Source: Gracilaria gracilis
Taxonomy: Eukaryota > Rhodophyta > Florideophyceae > Gracilariales > Gracilariaceae
Assembly: GCA_030374805.1 (NCBI GenBank)
Contig: JARGSG010000209.1
Span: 62,001 to 126,000 of the forward strand
DNA length: 64,000 nt
Reading direction: 5' to 3'
Part shown: piece by piece, positions 1-10,798 of the stretch
Layout: each line of letters opens with the position of its first letter
Position numbering within the stretch: the first letter of the stretch is position 1
Translations under genes and position numbers: made by a program
The notes under the pieces: model-generated
Told to the model about the DNA's origin: nothing
Databases searched by the model: none
Seen by the model: the letters and a program-made list of their open reading frames with translations, nothing else

Positions 1-124
1 GCGGATCCCTAATCCGGGCCAAATAGGCAAATAGACTTCATAATAGTAGGAAGTTCAGCCGAAAATAACAACGGATATATGAGTGACATCCCCCTCAGTC
101 CCTGCCAAGGGCAATTGCTCTACA
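1..124 (-). repeat. LTR of the Ty3/gypsy element (3' copy, partial)
   Basis: Visible outer part of the 3' LTR. It matches 10675-10798 at every position compared by eye and ends in TACA. The rest lies outside the window, so the target-site duplication on this side cannot be read. Confidence 0.92.
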
Positions 125-137
125 TCTCCCCCTTCTC
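125..137 (-). other. Polypurine tract of the Ty3/gypsy element
   Basis: On the minus strand this is an uninterrupted purine run, GAGAAGGGGGAGA, ending exactly where the 3' LTR begins with TGTAGAG. That is the expected place and composition for the plus-strand primer of an LTR element, and it confirms the LTR boundary at 124. Confidence 0.85.
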
Positions 138-178
138 AGGCTGAAACTTCCGACTCGTTCGGCTTCTCACCTCCCATC

Positions 179-1714
179 ATGGGCCTATATAATCCGGACT
201 CCGGCGGTGAGCCTAACGACCACTCGGACTCCAACAACTTGGCACTCGTACCATACTTGGCACCTTCGACTCTCATCGACACAGCGATGCCTACCAATAA
301 CAACGACACCTCCGGTAATCCCGGCGCTCTCCCAGGTGGGACTGCGCGAATGACCGCTGCCGGACCGCGGTTCCGGTCGGTACCCTTGCCTCAATCGTCG
401 GGGGCTTCCGCTTCCGGCGCGGCGTCCGTTGCGACAGCAGCGACTCCGGATCCAGCTCCCGTGTGGGATTGGTTCCATGCTAGCGTGCCGTCAAATACAG
501 GAGGATGGCCCAGTCTTGGGAGTCTCCGCGTACGCGATCCTCACCGCCATAGCGGCCTGTTTGCACAAGCCCCGTGGTTCAATGCCGAAGCCGTTCGGAA
601 TGAAGCGTTGATCAACTCCTACGCCATTGACGGTATCCTCCCCGGAGGGCTTCTCGTTAGCGTCGTCCGCTCATGGGACTGGCTCGCCCGTATCACGGTC
701 CATCCAAATTGTCTCTGGTATACGAGAAGCGAGAGCCTGGCGTTCGCTCGCCGGGAGATTGCCCGCATTGGGTATGCGCGACATTTCCGGGCGCCGAACG
801 AGCATCCGGTTCCGTCCCATTACGGGTTTGACGTGACCTACTACCGTACGTTCGGCGAGGTTGAGTACGGAGATCGACTGGCTGTTGCCTTCGACGAGAT
901 TGACCGCTATGCGGATGTCGTCCAGCCCCACCAGGATCTCATCCTATGGGCTCGTCCGATTCTTCGGGCCGAGTTCCGGTACCTCCGCAAGTCTTCGCGG
1001 CGCGAGTTCTTCGAAGGCCTCCGTCACGAGAGGAAGTGGCGATCCCGCTTCGGGGTTCTGGTGCCGTACCAATGTTCGGAGGTTGAGCGAATCGCGGCGC
1101 GTTCCCGTCAAGGGCGATACGTTCCGCTGCCATCGTTGTGGCCTGCGGTCGAGGTCCCTCGAGGGTGCCATGTGGAGCTCCCCCCATGCCTGAGATACGT
1201 CGGGTCGTACTACATGAAGAATCCGCCGCGCGGCCTTTGGAGCATCCTTGCCACCGAATGGACTGTCCGTGTCGCGGCTTTCCTCCTCTGGGAGACGTAT
1301 GATCATTACCGGCTTTGGTTTGTGCCGGAGATGATTCGCCGATCCATTCGGAATTTGGACCTCACCGATGTGCTCGGATCCGTCCGCAACGCGCGGGAAG
1401 TAGTGTCCTTGGTGGAGGTCATCGACGGTGTCGAGTGGGACTCCGTGCCTGCTAGTCAGGTCTCTGAGGGTATCCGTCGGGTTACGGACCGGTCTCCCGG
1501 ACGCGACGTCAACGCTGGCGACTTTGTATACTTCGAACCATGGGAATGGGAGATAGTCACACAGCCGCCGAGGCGCGGGAGCGGCGTCAGGTCGAGCGGA
1601 GCATCCCAGAGGGCCATCCTCGTGGGTTCGTCTTCGTCGAAGACGAGGAGGACGAGAGCCTTGATGAGGCAGGGAGTCCTATGGACCAGGGAGCGGACCA
1701 GCAGATCGACGTGA
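179..1714 (+). CDS. Antisense accessory reading frame inside the Ty3/gypsy element
   Basis: An open frame of about 510 codons from the first in-frame ATG (MGLYNPDSGG) runs opposite to gag-pol between the chromodomain region and the 3' LTR. The first 130 or so residues are Ser/Pro/Asn-rich. The middle and C-terminal parts look like a folded protein, with many Trp, Tyr and Arg residues (for example VVRSWDWLARITVHPN near the middle). No domain was recognised. An overlapping plus-strand frame at 1540-1989 is acidic and also protein-like (FVFVEDEEDES). The upstream LTR could act as a promoter for this strand. Antisense extra frames are known in some plant Ty3/gypsy lineages; equating this one with those is inference. 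It could still be a long non-coding opening, but its length and composition argue against that. Confidence 0.55.
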   Translation: MGLYNPDSGGEPNDHSDSNNLALVPYLAPSTLIDTAMPTNNNDTSGNPGALPGGTARMTAAGPRFRSVPLPQSSGASASGAASVATAATPDPAPVWDWFHASVPSNTGGWPSLGSLRVRDPHRHSGLFAQAPWFNAEAVRNEALINSYAIDGILPGGLLVSVVRSWDWLARITVHPNCLWYTRSESLAFARREIARIGYARHFRAPNEHPVPSHYGFDVTYYRTFGEVEYGDRLAVAFDEIDRYADVVQPHQDLILWARPILRAEFRYLRKSSRREFFEGLRHERKWRSRFGVLVPYQCSEVERIAARSRQGRYVPLPSLWPAVEVPRGCHVELPPCLRYVGSYYMKNPPRGLWSILATEWTVRVAAFLLWETYDHYRLWFVPEMIRRSIRNLDLTDVLGSVRNAREVVSLVEVIDGVEWDSVPASQVSEGIRRVTDRSPGRDVNAGDFVYFEPWEWEIVTQPPRRGSGVRSSGASQRAILVGSSSSKTRRTRALMRQGVLWTRERTSRST

Positions 1715-2309
1715 TCGACGTAACCGGAGATGACGGCGGATCCGCTGATGCGGTAGTGCAAAGTACGCCCAACTCGGTTGGCGCGTGGCAGGCCTCCGCG
1801 TTTGCGGGCGGGGCCGGTTCGAGTACTGACCCCCAGGCGATCGTCATCCGCAGTTTCCTTCGCGGCATGGGTGTGTCCGTGTCTGACACGGTGACCGACT
1901 TGGCGCAGCTGCAGGGCCTTGCGGCTCAGTGGTTCGCCCAAGGTCGTGGGTCCGGTCCGGACCGTCCGGCGTGTGATCGAACTCCGTAGATACCAATATC
2001 TCTTGGCCCTATCATTAAATGTTTCCGGTTGCTACCGGCTTTTAGCAAATTCTCTTCATCCCTCCCCCTCCTCAGGGGGCAGCACCCCGCGAGGGGCGCT
2101 TGTTCTTTATCTTAGGGAGGTATTCCGCTTGAAGCGGCAAATTCCTGTTCTTGGACTTCCTCTTCTTAGGCTTCCTCTTCGTCTTCTTCTTCTATTCCAC
2201 TGTATAGTGGCTTGTCCGCAGAAGCGGCAAATGTTCCGCGTGAGCGGCGTAGCTAGTGTGGGCACTAACCCACTTGGGCTTTGTCGAGCGAGTCCGGTGG
2301 CGGCGTGCC

Positions 2310-2485
2310 AGTCCTACGGTAGTATTGAAGTACCTTCGAGCGAGGCAGGTGCTCGATAGGTTCCTGTGTGTCCTCCGAAGGGGGGTAGCCGTACCAACGG
2401 ACTTGGTATACCAGCTCTCCAGCAGAGTCTTGGCCGTGCCTCACTATACGGTCCACTACGAACTCGCGTTCGTAGACACTCCGCT
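2310..2485 (-). other. Chromodomain of the Ty3/gypsy element
   Basis: The translated segment contains YEREFVVDRIV followed by YQVRWYGYPPSEDTQEP, the aromatic-cage and WxGY/P pattern of chromodomains at the C-terminus of chromovirus integrases. In this clade the domain reads histone marks and directs integration to particular chromatin. Coordinates are approximate. The surrounding region (about 2265-3005) is Ser/Thr/Pro-rich linker. Confidence 0.8.
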
Positions 2486-3330
2486 CTGGCGGCTTGACCA
2501 GTGAGTCCTCATCCCTGGCGGTCGGACAATCTTCCGTTGAGTGGCGGTTTGCTTCTCCACTGTCGTGGCTTATGCGGGCGATTGCCTTCGACTTCCGTCT
2601 CATCGGCAATGCATCCTGTATCCCAGGTCTCGGTTGCGCTCCCCAAGGAGGTTCTCGGAGAGTTACACTCTCTGGGGCGGGGTCTGAAGCCACTTGTTTG
2701 TGGAGCTGTTGCGGGGGCCCATCTGGGCGGACTGTGAGCTTCCGGTGTTCCGGCGAGATCGTCCCGATCGACGGGCGGCAATCCTCCGTACGGGGGTCAA
2801 GCGAGCGGTGCTCCGTCACGTGCGTTGCTGACGGTTCGCCGCCCACTGCGGTGCGTGTGGCTCCAACCGTCGTGGTGCCGTGGTGAGCCGTCTCACTTAC
2901 GGAACTACCGTTTTTTGACGGCTCGTCACTCTCCGTGGCACGCGTATGCCCACGGCGTGCACTGTCATGTGCATAGTCATCCTTCAAGGGAGGCGGTTTA
3001 CCCACGGTGCGTGGCGCGTGTCGCGCGCGCGTCCAACTTACTTGGCTTCTGTCTACCTAGAGTGGAGTCCACCTGTACTGGTATGGCCGCGTGCTCTGCC
3101 GTTCCGGCGCCGTCATCGAATAAGTTGATTGCCCTTCCCAAGCTTGGGTCTGCCGTCACGGCACGGTCTTTTGCAACCAATGTCTTTTCCGAGTGGTCGG
3201 TCTTCTCCGCCGACGGGGCAACATTCGTCTCGTCTTCATTCCGCAGTGGCGGTGCGTCTCCGTGCGTGTTCCCGGACTGTGGGCTTTGAATAGCGCCGCT
3301 GCTGTTGCAGGCCTGCGCGTCCTCCTTCAG

Positions 3331-6300
3331 TCACGGTATTGCGCCAGCGATACCTTCCACGTTGTGGCCCGGTGTCTCCGGATGCGCATCCCGTCTGGGC
3401 GTAACATTTCTACGTAGGCCGTCCGCTTGCAGCGGCGAAGACGAAGGCGGTAACTCTGCATTCCCTGGCATTGGGTCGTCAGCGGGGAGCTTACCGTCAC
3501 ACGTCCGTTCGCTTCCCGTCCGCGCCGGCAAGGCTTCACTCACTCCGTCCCCGGCTGTGCCTTGCGCGGGTGTACTATCCGTTTGCGACGGCGTAGACTG
3601 CGGAGCAGCAGTGTACCTAAAATGAGCGTCTCCCTCCCCCTCCTCAGCGGGAGCGGTGGGGCCCGGAGCGATTATCCCAGTAGTGGGCGCGACGCGTGTG
3701 TGCACATACACGTCTTGCCCAACTTTGGGGGTACGTTCCGCTTCCATAGGAAGGTCGGCCAAGCCGCGCGTTGCGTGCGGTAGGATTGACAGGCCGGGTG
3801 GGTTAGTATCCGATGTTGTCGGACCTTGATGGCCTTTGTGTACGGGAGGTTCTGGCGATGGTGCCGGCGTAACGCGATCACGCGAGAGGCGTTCGTGCTC
3901 TCCCTTGATGTTAAGGACAACCGTAGTATCGGTGACAGAGATGACCCTGTAGGGGCCGTCCGCGATCGGCGAAAGCTTGTGCCGTTTTTCTTTTTCCGGA
4001 TTGTAGTATTCTTTCCGGAGAAAGACATAGCCACCTTCCTTTATCGGTGGGGCCTGCTTTCGCAGACGTGCGTCAAAATTCCGCTTGTAGGCGGCTTGCG
4101 CCTTAGCGATTTGCTGCCCAACTACGGGAGTAATTTGTTTCAGCCAGCGCTTCCAGGCGTCCCTGTATAGGCGGGGTGAAGGGAATTTATCCAGCGTAGG
4201 TTGGGGCTCGACAGCCACCGATGGTGGAACACGTGATAAGACCAGTTCGAACGGAGAGATCTGGGTAGTGCGATGTACCTGCGTGTTGTAGGCATAGGTC
4301 ACCGCATCGGTGTAGAGATCCCATTCCGACGGGTGGTCGGCGACAAAGGTTCGCAGCGCATTCAGCATGGTGCGATTGAAGCGCTCTACCTGGCCGTTAC
4401 TTTGCGGATGGTAGGTCGTAGTAAACCAGTTCTTAATGTCCAGTATTCGACACACGTCCTGGAAGAACTTCGCAGTGAATTGCGACCCATTATCCGATAG
4501 TAAATCAATCGGCGGTCCATAGACAAACATCCAGTGGGTTACGAACGCTTGCGCGACCGCACTGGCGGTGATCTTCGTCAGCGGAACTGTCCGCACGAGC
4601 TTCGAAAAGCGGTCGGTTATGACGAGTAAAAACCGATTACCTCGGCGAGTCCAAATAAACTCACCGAGTATGTCAATCGCCACGAACTCAAGTGGGGCCC
4701 TTGCGGGGAAGAGTACCAACTGTTTGGCGTATTTCCGCAGTTTGACGCGGTTCTTTGCACAACCAGAGCATCCACGAGCAGTGGCGTACGCATCGAATGC
4801 CATAGCTGGCCAATAGAAGTCCTTCCTAAGGGTGTAGTAGAACTTCCTTCCACCAGGGTGGGCCGACAACTTCGCGTAATGCGACAAATGCAAGACTCGA
4901 GATTGAAGCGAGTGAGGTACCACAATCTGTGGTAGGTCAGTAACCGTTCGAACCAAGAATTCTTGGTCGTTCATGACAAAAGGCAGTTGAGCTCCACCAT
5001 TCAGACGGGCGCGCACCCTACTGCACAACGGGTCCGTATACTGTTCCCGGATCAGTTCTTCCGGTGTTATCGGCACGAATGATCCCGGTACTGGCTCCGT
5101 ATCTGAAACGGCTAAGACAGCGTCATAGACGTCCCATCCCTCCAAATCTTCGTCTTCGTCGTCCTCCATAAAGAAGCAGGGTATTTCCAGATCATCGACT
5201 GGCTCAGCTTCGGCCGCAGTCGGTAAGCGGGAAAGTGCATCAGCCTGAGTGTTCAGGATTCCCTTTTTGTACTGCACGTCGAAGTCGAACTCCGATAATC
5301 TTAGCCTCCACCGCATCAAGCGGCCAGAGGGCTCCGCAATCGAGAGAAGCCATCGCAGAGCCAAATGGTCGGTGTGAACGGTAAAATGTCTTCCCATGAG
5401 GTACGGTCGCAGCGTCTGGAGAGCCCAGACCACTGCTAAGCATTCTTTCTCGGGTACCGAGTAATTCCTTTCATGAACGTTAAGGCTTCGATACCAAAAA
5501 CCAATTGGAAGTCGTTCCCCACTCTCCGTGGTCTGAAACAGGGCACAGCCGATCTGAAAATTGCTGGCATCCGTATCGATGGCATAGGGCAGTCCGAGTT
5601 TCGGCAGGGAAAGAATTGGCGGCGAAGTTACTGCATCAATTAGCGATGAGAATGCCGTTGCCTTACGGTCATCGAATGGTTCCAGTTTCACTGGCTGTCC
5701 CTTTCGCAAGAGTTCATTCAATGGAGCTGCTATATCCGCGACGTGCGGAATAAAACGGCGGTAGACATTGCAAAGGCCGAGGAAGGATCGGAGTTCCGTC
5801 TGAGTCCGTGGGTGTTTGGCCTCTTTGAGGGACCGCACACGTACAGCGTCAATCGATAGCCGTCCCGGACGGATTATGTGGTCGAGATATTTCACGGTAT
5901 CGGTAAAGAACTCGCACTTCTTCAACTTCAGTGTGATGCCTGCCTCTCGTAGGACTCGCATCACGTCCCGAACGTGGGTCAAGTGCTCGTCCAGGTTACT
6001 GGAGAACACAATGATGTCATCCAGGTATACCAGGAACGTCTTCCACTTAAAGCGGGCAAGCAAAATGTCCAATGCTCTTTGGAAAGTGGCAGGGGCGTTC
6101 GTGAGCCCGAAGGGCATCCGGTTGAATCGGTATAGTCCTTGATGACATACAAACGCCGTTTTATCACGGTCCTCTGCCCTAACTGGGACTTGCCAATATC
6201 CCCAGTTCGCGTCGAGGGTCGTGAACACCTTTGCGCTTCCGAGCGAATCGATACATTCGTCCATCCTCGGGATGGGATACACGTCCTTGATGGTAGCCGC

Positions 6301-7773
6301 GTTAAGCTTGCGGTAATCGATACAAAAACGCCAAGACCCATCGGGTTTGGGAGCGAGTACCACGGGCGAGGCCCATGGCGACTAGGCCGGTTGAATGACT
6401 CCGGCGCGGAGCATCTTCTCGACTTGAGTCTTTTCTTCTTCCCGAGCTGTCGGTCCTGCCCTGTAGGGGTGTTGCGAGATTGGCCGAGTGTTCGGCATCA
6501 AATCTATCCGATGTTCGGTGATCCCAATTTTCCCAAGGGAACCGTCCCACATGGGGGTGAACTCGCGTAGCATATCCCGTAACTTCTCACGGTGAGACTC
6601 TGGGACATGGTTAAAGTCTAGAGACTCGAGCTCCTGTACTGGGTCCTTCTTCTCAGATCCAGGTGATTCTGGCCTTCCTTCCGACAGTGTCGGCGTTGCT
6701 TCTTTCGACGAGTTCAACACTTCTTTACCCGACGAGTTCGGCGCAGCGTCTCCCGACGAAGTCTTTGGTACGGTTGTGTCAGCGCACTTCCCCTCTCCCT
6801 CCTCAGCTTCGAGAATTCCGAGAACCTCGGCGGTAGAGACCTGTGTGGGTACAATAGCCACCGGGTGTGGTAACATGGAACCAATGACTTGGTTCTTTAC
6901 CAACCTCTGTTGGGAGGAGCTGAAATTAGCAACCAATACCCTGAAGGGCTTTTCTGGCTCAACAAGTACAATCCCATTCGCGAGGGCCACGTTCTGCCTT
7001 TCGTAAAGGAGAGGCAACGGCTGAACGGTTTGCAGGCCGTGCTGTAGGGACGTGACCGTGACCCATGTCTGGGATTCCGGTGGAATGCAAATAGACCGAG
7101 CCACTCGGAGCTTCGTAGATGAACGGTGCGATTCCGCTGGCTGCTGGGCCACTGGCAATGGAACTTGCTTCTTGAAAGCCTTTCGTAAAGGTCGCCGAAC
7201 AATTGGCACTGTTGTGCCGTCCTCCAGCTCGACGGTCCTTCTCCGTGGTCGACTTGCTTCGAAAAAACGGTCGCAGAAATCACATCCGAGTATGACTGGC
7301 GCAGCTAAACGCTTGCAGACTATGAAGTCCAAGCGGACAACGCAACGGCCAAGCCTGACAATCAGGTCAATTACTCCCACGATTGAAAGGGGCCTATTGT
7401 TTGCATCCGCTATCTCGGTCGGCGGGGCCGGCCGAATCTGAGACAATAACTGCGGCGGAATAAGCGATTGAACCAAAAAGTTTGGACCAGCACCCGTGTC
7501 GAGAACGGATAACTGCCGAACCATATAATGGTCGGATATCCCGAGGTCGGCGAAAACTTTGTAGTTTCGTTTCGCCATGACCAGGACTCTATCCGGAGCG
7601 CGGAAATTGCGTGACCGTACCCACAAGCGACGGAGAACACCGAGATGTTCCGAGTCCACGTCTGTCGTGGCCATCTTCCTCGTAAGGATCGTGACCGGGG
7701 AGCGAGGCTTTGCAACCTCCGGCGCAGTTGAGCTCGACTGCGTTTGCGCCGCTCCTTCAAAGGAGGCTCCCAT
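3331..7773 (-). CDS. pol: Pol region of the Ty3/gypsy element (protease, RT, RNase H, integrase)
   Basis: Parts in element order: an aspartic protease with LDTGAG near 7500; reverse transcriptase with CIDYRKLN, RMPFGLTNAPATF and the catalytic YLDD near 6020; RNase H with AIDTDASNFQIG; an integrase zinc-binding HHCC segment (CSGCAKNR end); and the DDE core with DNGSQFTAKFF and HPQSNGQVERFNR. The order RT-RNase H-integrase separates Ty3/gypsy from copia. The region is a fossil with about one or two breaks, and all catalytic blocks are recognisable. It lies directly after gag, as is usual where Pol is made by read-through or frameshifting. Confidence 0.93.
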
Positions 7774-7775
7774 GC

Positions 7776-9809
7776 TCAGTTTTTCTGAGCGCCGCCGCTA
7801 TTTTGCGGAACCATTGGGCTCGCAGATGCGGCTGCTGCTTCACCATGATGCGGTGAAGATTCCTGTTTTCCAGGCTGAGTATCCGCCTTCGCACGAAGGT
7901 ACGATTTGTCGGGAACACGTTCCCGCTCGGCGGGCGTCAACGACTCATAATGGAGAACAATTTTTGCCATCTCCCTGAATGGTAACATACAGTTCGGGGC
8001 AATATGACCAGGTTTGTAGCAAACATGGCATATGAGCTGGCGAAGAGAATCCGCATTGGGCGGCCTTCGCTCCTGTCTCGGGGGGTAGGGATCCCTCCAC
8101 CCGGGACGGGAGTTTCTGTATCCGCCAGAGTGCGGCACTGGCAATGCCGGAACATGATTACCGGCATACAGAGCAGCATCCGAATCTTCGGTTGTCGGTC
8201 CCATCGTAGATGGCAGGTCCGACGTTGCCAAATATTGGTCACTCTGCACTAGGTGCACGTTGTCGTAGTCAGCATGGGCTGAACCTCTCGATTGATGCTG
8301 TGATAAATCCCTCTCTTCCAGATGGAATAGACGGCGTGTGCGAGACTTAATGCCGGCACGTGCCCGTGCCGCATCACCCTCAGCTTGGGCAAATTGAACC
8401 AGCTCCAAGTAGGAGATCTTGCGCTTGTTCCCCCGATAACGGGCTACCAAAGTCCTAATCGAGGGAACCAAGCCACCCACAAACATGGTACATCGCTCGG
8501 CCGCGGAGTAGACGTTCCCACAGCGGTGAAAGGCCTTATTCAACCGTGTAGAATAAACGGTCTCCGTCTCTTCCGGTCCTTTCTTCGTGTCGCGCAATGC
8601 GAGTGTGGCCTCTTGAATTGCGTTTCCTGTAGCGTAGGATCGCAGGAGGTACTGTACAGTTTCTGGCCAACAGGTCACTCCTCCCTCGCAGGCACGAGGC
8701 GATCCGCGGACAGAGTCGTACTGGTCCTCGGCCATACCTTTTAAAAAGTAAGGCAGTGAGATGTCGGCTTGCGCCTCAGACATCCGAAGTACATCGGCTT
8801 CCCCAACACATCGGGCGAGAAAGTCCAACACCAGGATTGGATCCTGCCCAGAGAACTTATTGGGCTTCAGTGTGAGCTCCAGCCTCTTAATGTGGTCTTT
8901 CACTCGTCCAGTCCCGCGAGGGGTCCTTTCTCCACTGAAGTCTTCCAGCCCATAATATCGGTACGACAGCAACTTCCGATACAATAAATTCGTCGGCTTC
9001 AGTTCCTTGAGTCCAAGGTGCTTTCGTCCTTTAAAACGGCTCCGGGCAACGCCTTGCGTGGCCTCGGTGGCCCGGGAACGGGTAGCACGAGAGCGTGGGG
9101 GCTCGTCCTCACTTTCCGAAGAATCGGTTGACGAATCCCTGACTTGGGCATTAGACTCAGAGGATGAAGAAGAGGACAAATCAGGTTCCAATTTAACCTT
9201 TCTCTTCTTTCCCGCATGGCGGTCCTTGGAGCGGTGCGACTTCCGAGAACCTTCGGAAACCGGCACGCCGGGCGCCACAGCATCGTGGATGATGGTGTGC
9301 TCGACCGTTTCCAGACGGGCCGCTAAGCGGTTTAAACGATCAGCTGCCTGCTCATGCAGGACAGCCGATTCCTTTCGGTCTTCCATGATCTGGTTGACAT
9401 CAGACCGTAAGACACGGACGTCTTGCGAAACATCCCGAACATCGGCTTCGTACAGCCGTTGCCGGAGTTTCGTAATGTCGTGAATCAGAGCCACGTGAGA
9501 GTTCTGCATCACGCGCACTTGTGCCTCTAATTCACGGAGGGTATACTCGTCGGACCTCGACGACATGGCTTCAGCCGCTTGCGCGGAACTAGCCGGTCCT
9601 TGAGCTGGTGGGGCCCCATTGTTGGTACGGGGAACCCGGGAAGCTGGTGCTTGAGCGTTATCACCTGGGACGTTCAGTACATCCGTTGGTAACGGCGGGA
9701 GGCTCTGAGCCAGTCCAGATGATTCCGGTGATCCGGCAATTTGGCCAGGTGCAGACCCAGCCTTCGAGCGACCGTTGTTACGGCGAGATGTCATTGTCCG
9801 CCGAAGCAA
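7776..9809 (-). CDS. gag: Gag of the Ty3/gypsy element
   Basis: A 677-codon open frame starting at an ATG on the minus strand. The N-terminal third is low-complexity and includes a coiled stretch and a basic/acidic Ser-rich linker (LSSSSSSESN). The centre has the retrotransposon Gag core (LKPNKFSGQDPILVLDFLARC). The C-terminal part has one zinc knuckle of CX2CX4HX4C type (CHVCYKPGHIAPNC). Gag forms the particle that packages element RNA. This frame looks whole. Confidence 0.9.
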   Translation of the reverse strand: MLRRTMTSRRNNGRSKAGSAPGQIAGSPESSGLAQSLPPLPTDVLNVPGDNAQAPASRVPRTNNGAPPAQGPASSAQAAEAMSSRSDEYTLRELEAQVRVMQNSHVALIHDITKLRQRLYEADVRDVSQDVRVLRSDVNQIMEDRKESAVLHEQAADRLNRLAARLETVEHTIIHDAVAPGVPVSEGSRKSHRSKDRHAGKKRKVKLEPDLSSSSSSESNAQVRDSSTDSSESEDEPPRSRATRSRATEATQGVARSRFKGRKHLGLKELKPTNLLYRKLLSYRYYGLEDFSGERTPRGTGRVKDHIKRLELTLKPNKFSGQDPILVLDFLARCVGEADVLRMSEAQADISLPYFLKGMAEDQYDSVRGSPRACEGGVTCWPETVQYLLRSYATGNAIQEATLALRDTKKGPEETETVYSTRLNKAFHRCGNVYSAAERCTMFVGGLVPSIRTLVARYRGNKRKISYLELVQFAQAEGDAARARAGIKSRTRRLFHLEERDLSQHQSRGSAHADYDNVHLVQSDQYLATSDLPSTMGPTTEDSDAALYAGNHVPALPVPHSGGYRNSRPGWRDPYPPRQERRPPNADSLRQLICHVCYKPGHIAPNCMLPFREMAKIVLHYESLTPAERERVPDKSYLRAKADTQPGKQESSPHHGEAAAASASPMVPQNSGGAQKN

Positions 9810-10499
9810 TCGGGAGTTTTAAACGAACGATTACCGCTTCCAGCAATGACGCAAAGTGGATTCTCCCCACGCAGAGGGATACAGCACCACTTTCCACTAC
9901 AACAAATGTTGGCCAGAAAGCCGTTTCTAAGTCGGGAGACCACATTTATGGGGCAAAGCCGGGAACGGAAGGAAAGAACACAAACCGCGCCAGCGGCTAC
10001 GCACCCAAGGTGTTCAGCCTTGCTCCCTATTGGGGCAGAGCAGTGGCAGAACCCTCCGATGAGGCCGACACTTGCCGGGCGTAACTCCGGGCAGCCTCTT
10101 CCTGAATTACAGACGGAGGTTGGGGGTGGCAATCGGGGTGCCAACAGGATGGATTCCACTGGGTGTGGCGTATCCCGTAGCAAAAGGGACGAGATAGAAG
10201 GTAGCAAAATGAGCCGCACTGCGGAGCACAGACTCGTGAGAGCTGGGAATAATCCCGAGACAAAAAGGGGCAAGCTTGTACAACAGGGCGAAGTGTAACG
10301 AAGCCGTAAGACGGGAAAACAGAAAGAGTGTATGAAAGAATGATAAATAAGAGGCCGTAACGACGGATCGGTGCTTCTCGGTGACGGAGGTGGATAACCT
10401 GTCCGGATAAGCGGCGGTATTCCCCGGGAATGGGGCGAAAGACCGTGCGCAAGCGGAACTCAAGCTAGAGCCAAGGCCTCGTTGAGGTTTACTTCCCCG

Positions 10500-10798
10500 T
10501 ACAGTGGCGGCAAGTGCCGCCACTTATATACGGCTGACAAATATCACTAAAATATCTAAGTACCAGGCACGCCGGCGAACACTACCCACGTGTACCTCCG
10601 TGGCACACTTGCAACGGCGCATCCGGTAATCGGGCGCGGGCACACACGTGTCGCGCCAATCCTACCCTTCATAGGCGGATCCCTAATCCGGGCCAAATAG
10701 GCAAATAGACTTCATAATAGTAGGAAGTTCAGCCGAAAATAACAACGGATATATGAGTGACATCCCCCTCAGTCCCTGCCAAGGGCAATTGCTCTACA
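10500..10798 (-). repeat. 5' LTR of the Ty3/gypsy element (inner boundary not fixed)
   Basis: The outer 124 bases match 1-124. The inner edge could not be fixed because the left copy is cut by the window and no convincing primer-binding site was found between here and gag. On the minus strand TATATAAG occurs near 10525-10535, a plausible TATA box for element transcription, so the LTR must extend at least this far and probably further left. Confidence 0.75.

Larger units (their letters stand above)
1..10798 (-). mobile_element. Ty3/gypsy chromovirus-type LTR retrotransposon, left LTR cut by window edge
   Basis: The element reads on the minus strand. The first 124 bases recur without a visible change at 10675-10798, so they are the outer part of its two LTRs. 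Both copies end in TACA on the plus strand, giving the usual TG start of an LTR in the element's direction. A purine tract lies directly inside the left LTR at 125-137. In element order it has gag (zinc knuckle), protease, reverse transcriptase, RNase H, integrase and a chromodomain, which places it with the chromoviruses. It looks nearly whole with about two or three breaks. The identical visible LTR sequence suggests a recent insertion. An extra reading frame lies antisense between the chromodomain and the left LTR. The right end adjoins a methyltransferase/SET gene, which it seems to have interrupted. Confidence 0.93.

Noticed and set aside
10027-10523. Minus-strand frames in the leader of the Ty3/gypsy element
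   Set aside because: They lie in the LTR and untranslated leader, are Leu/Ser/Pro-biased and show no domain.
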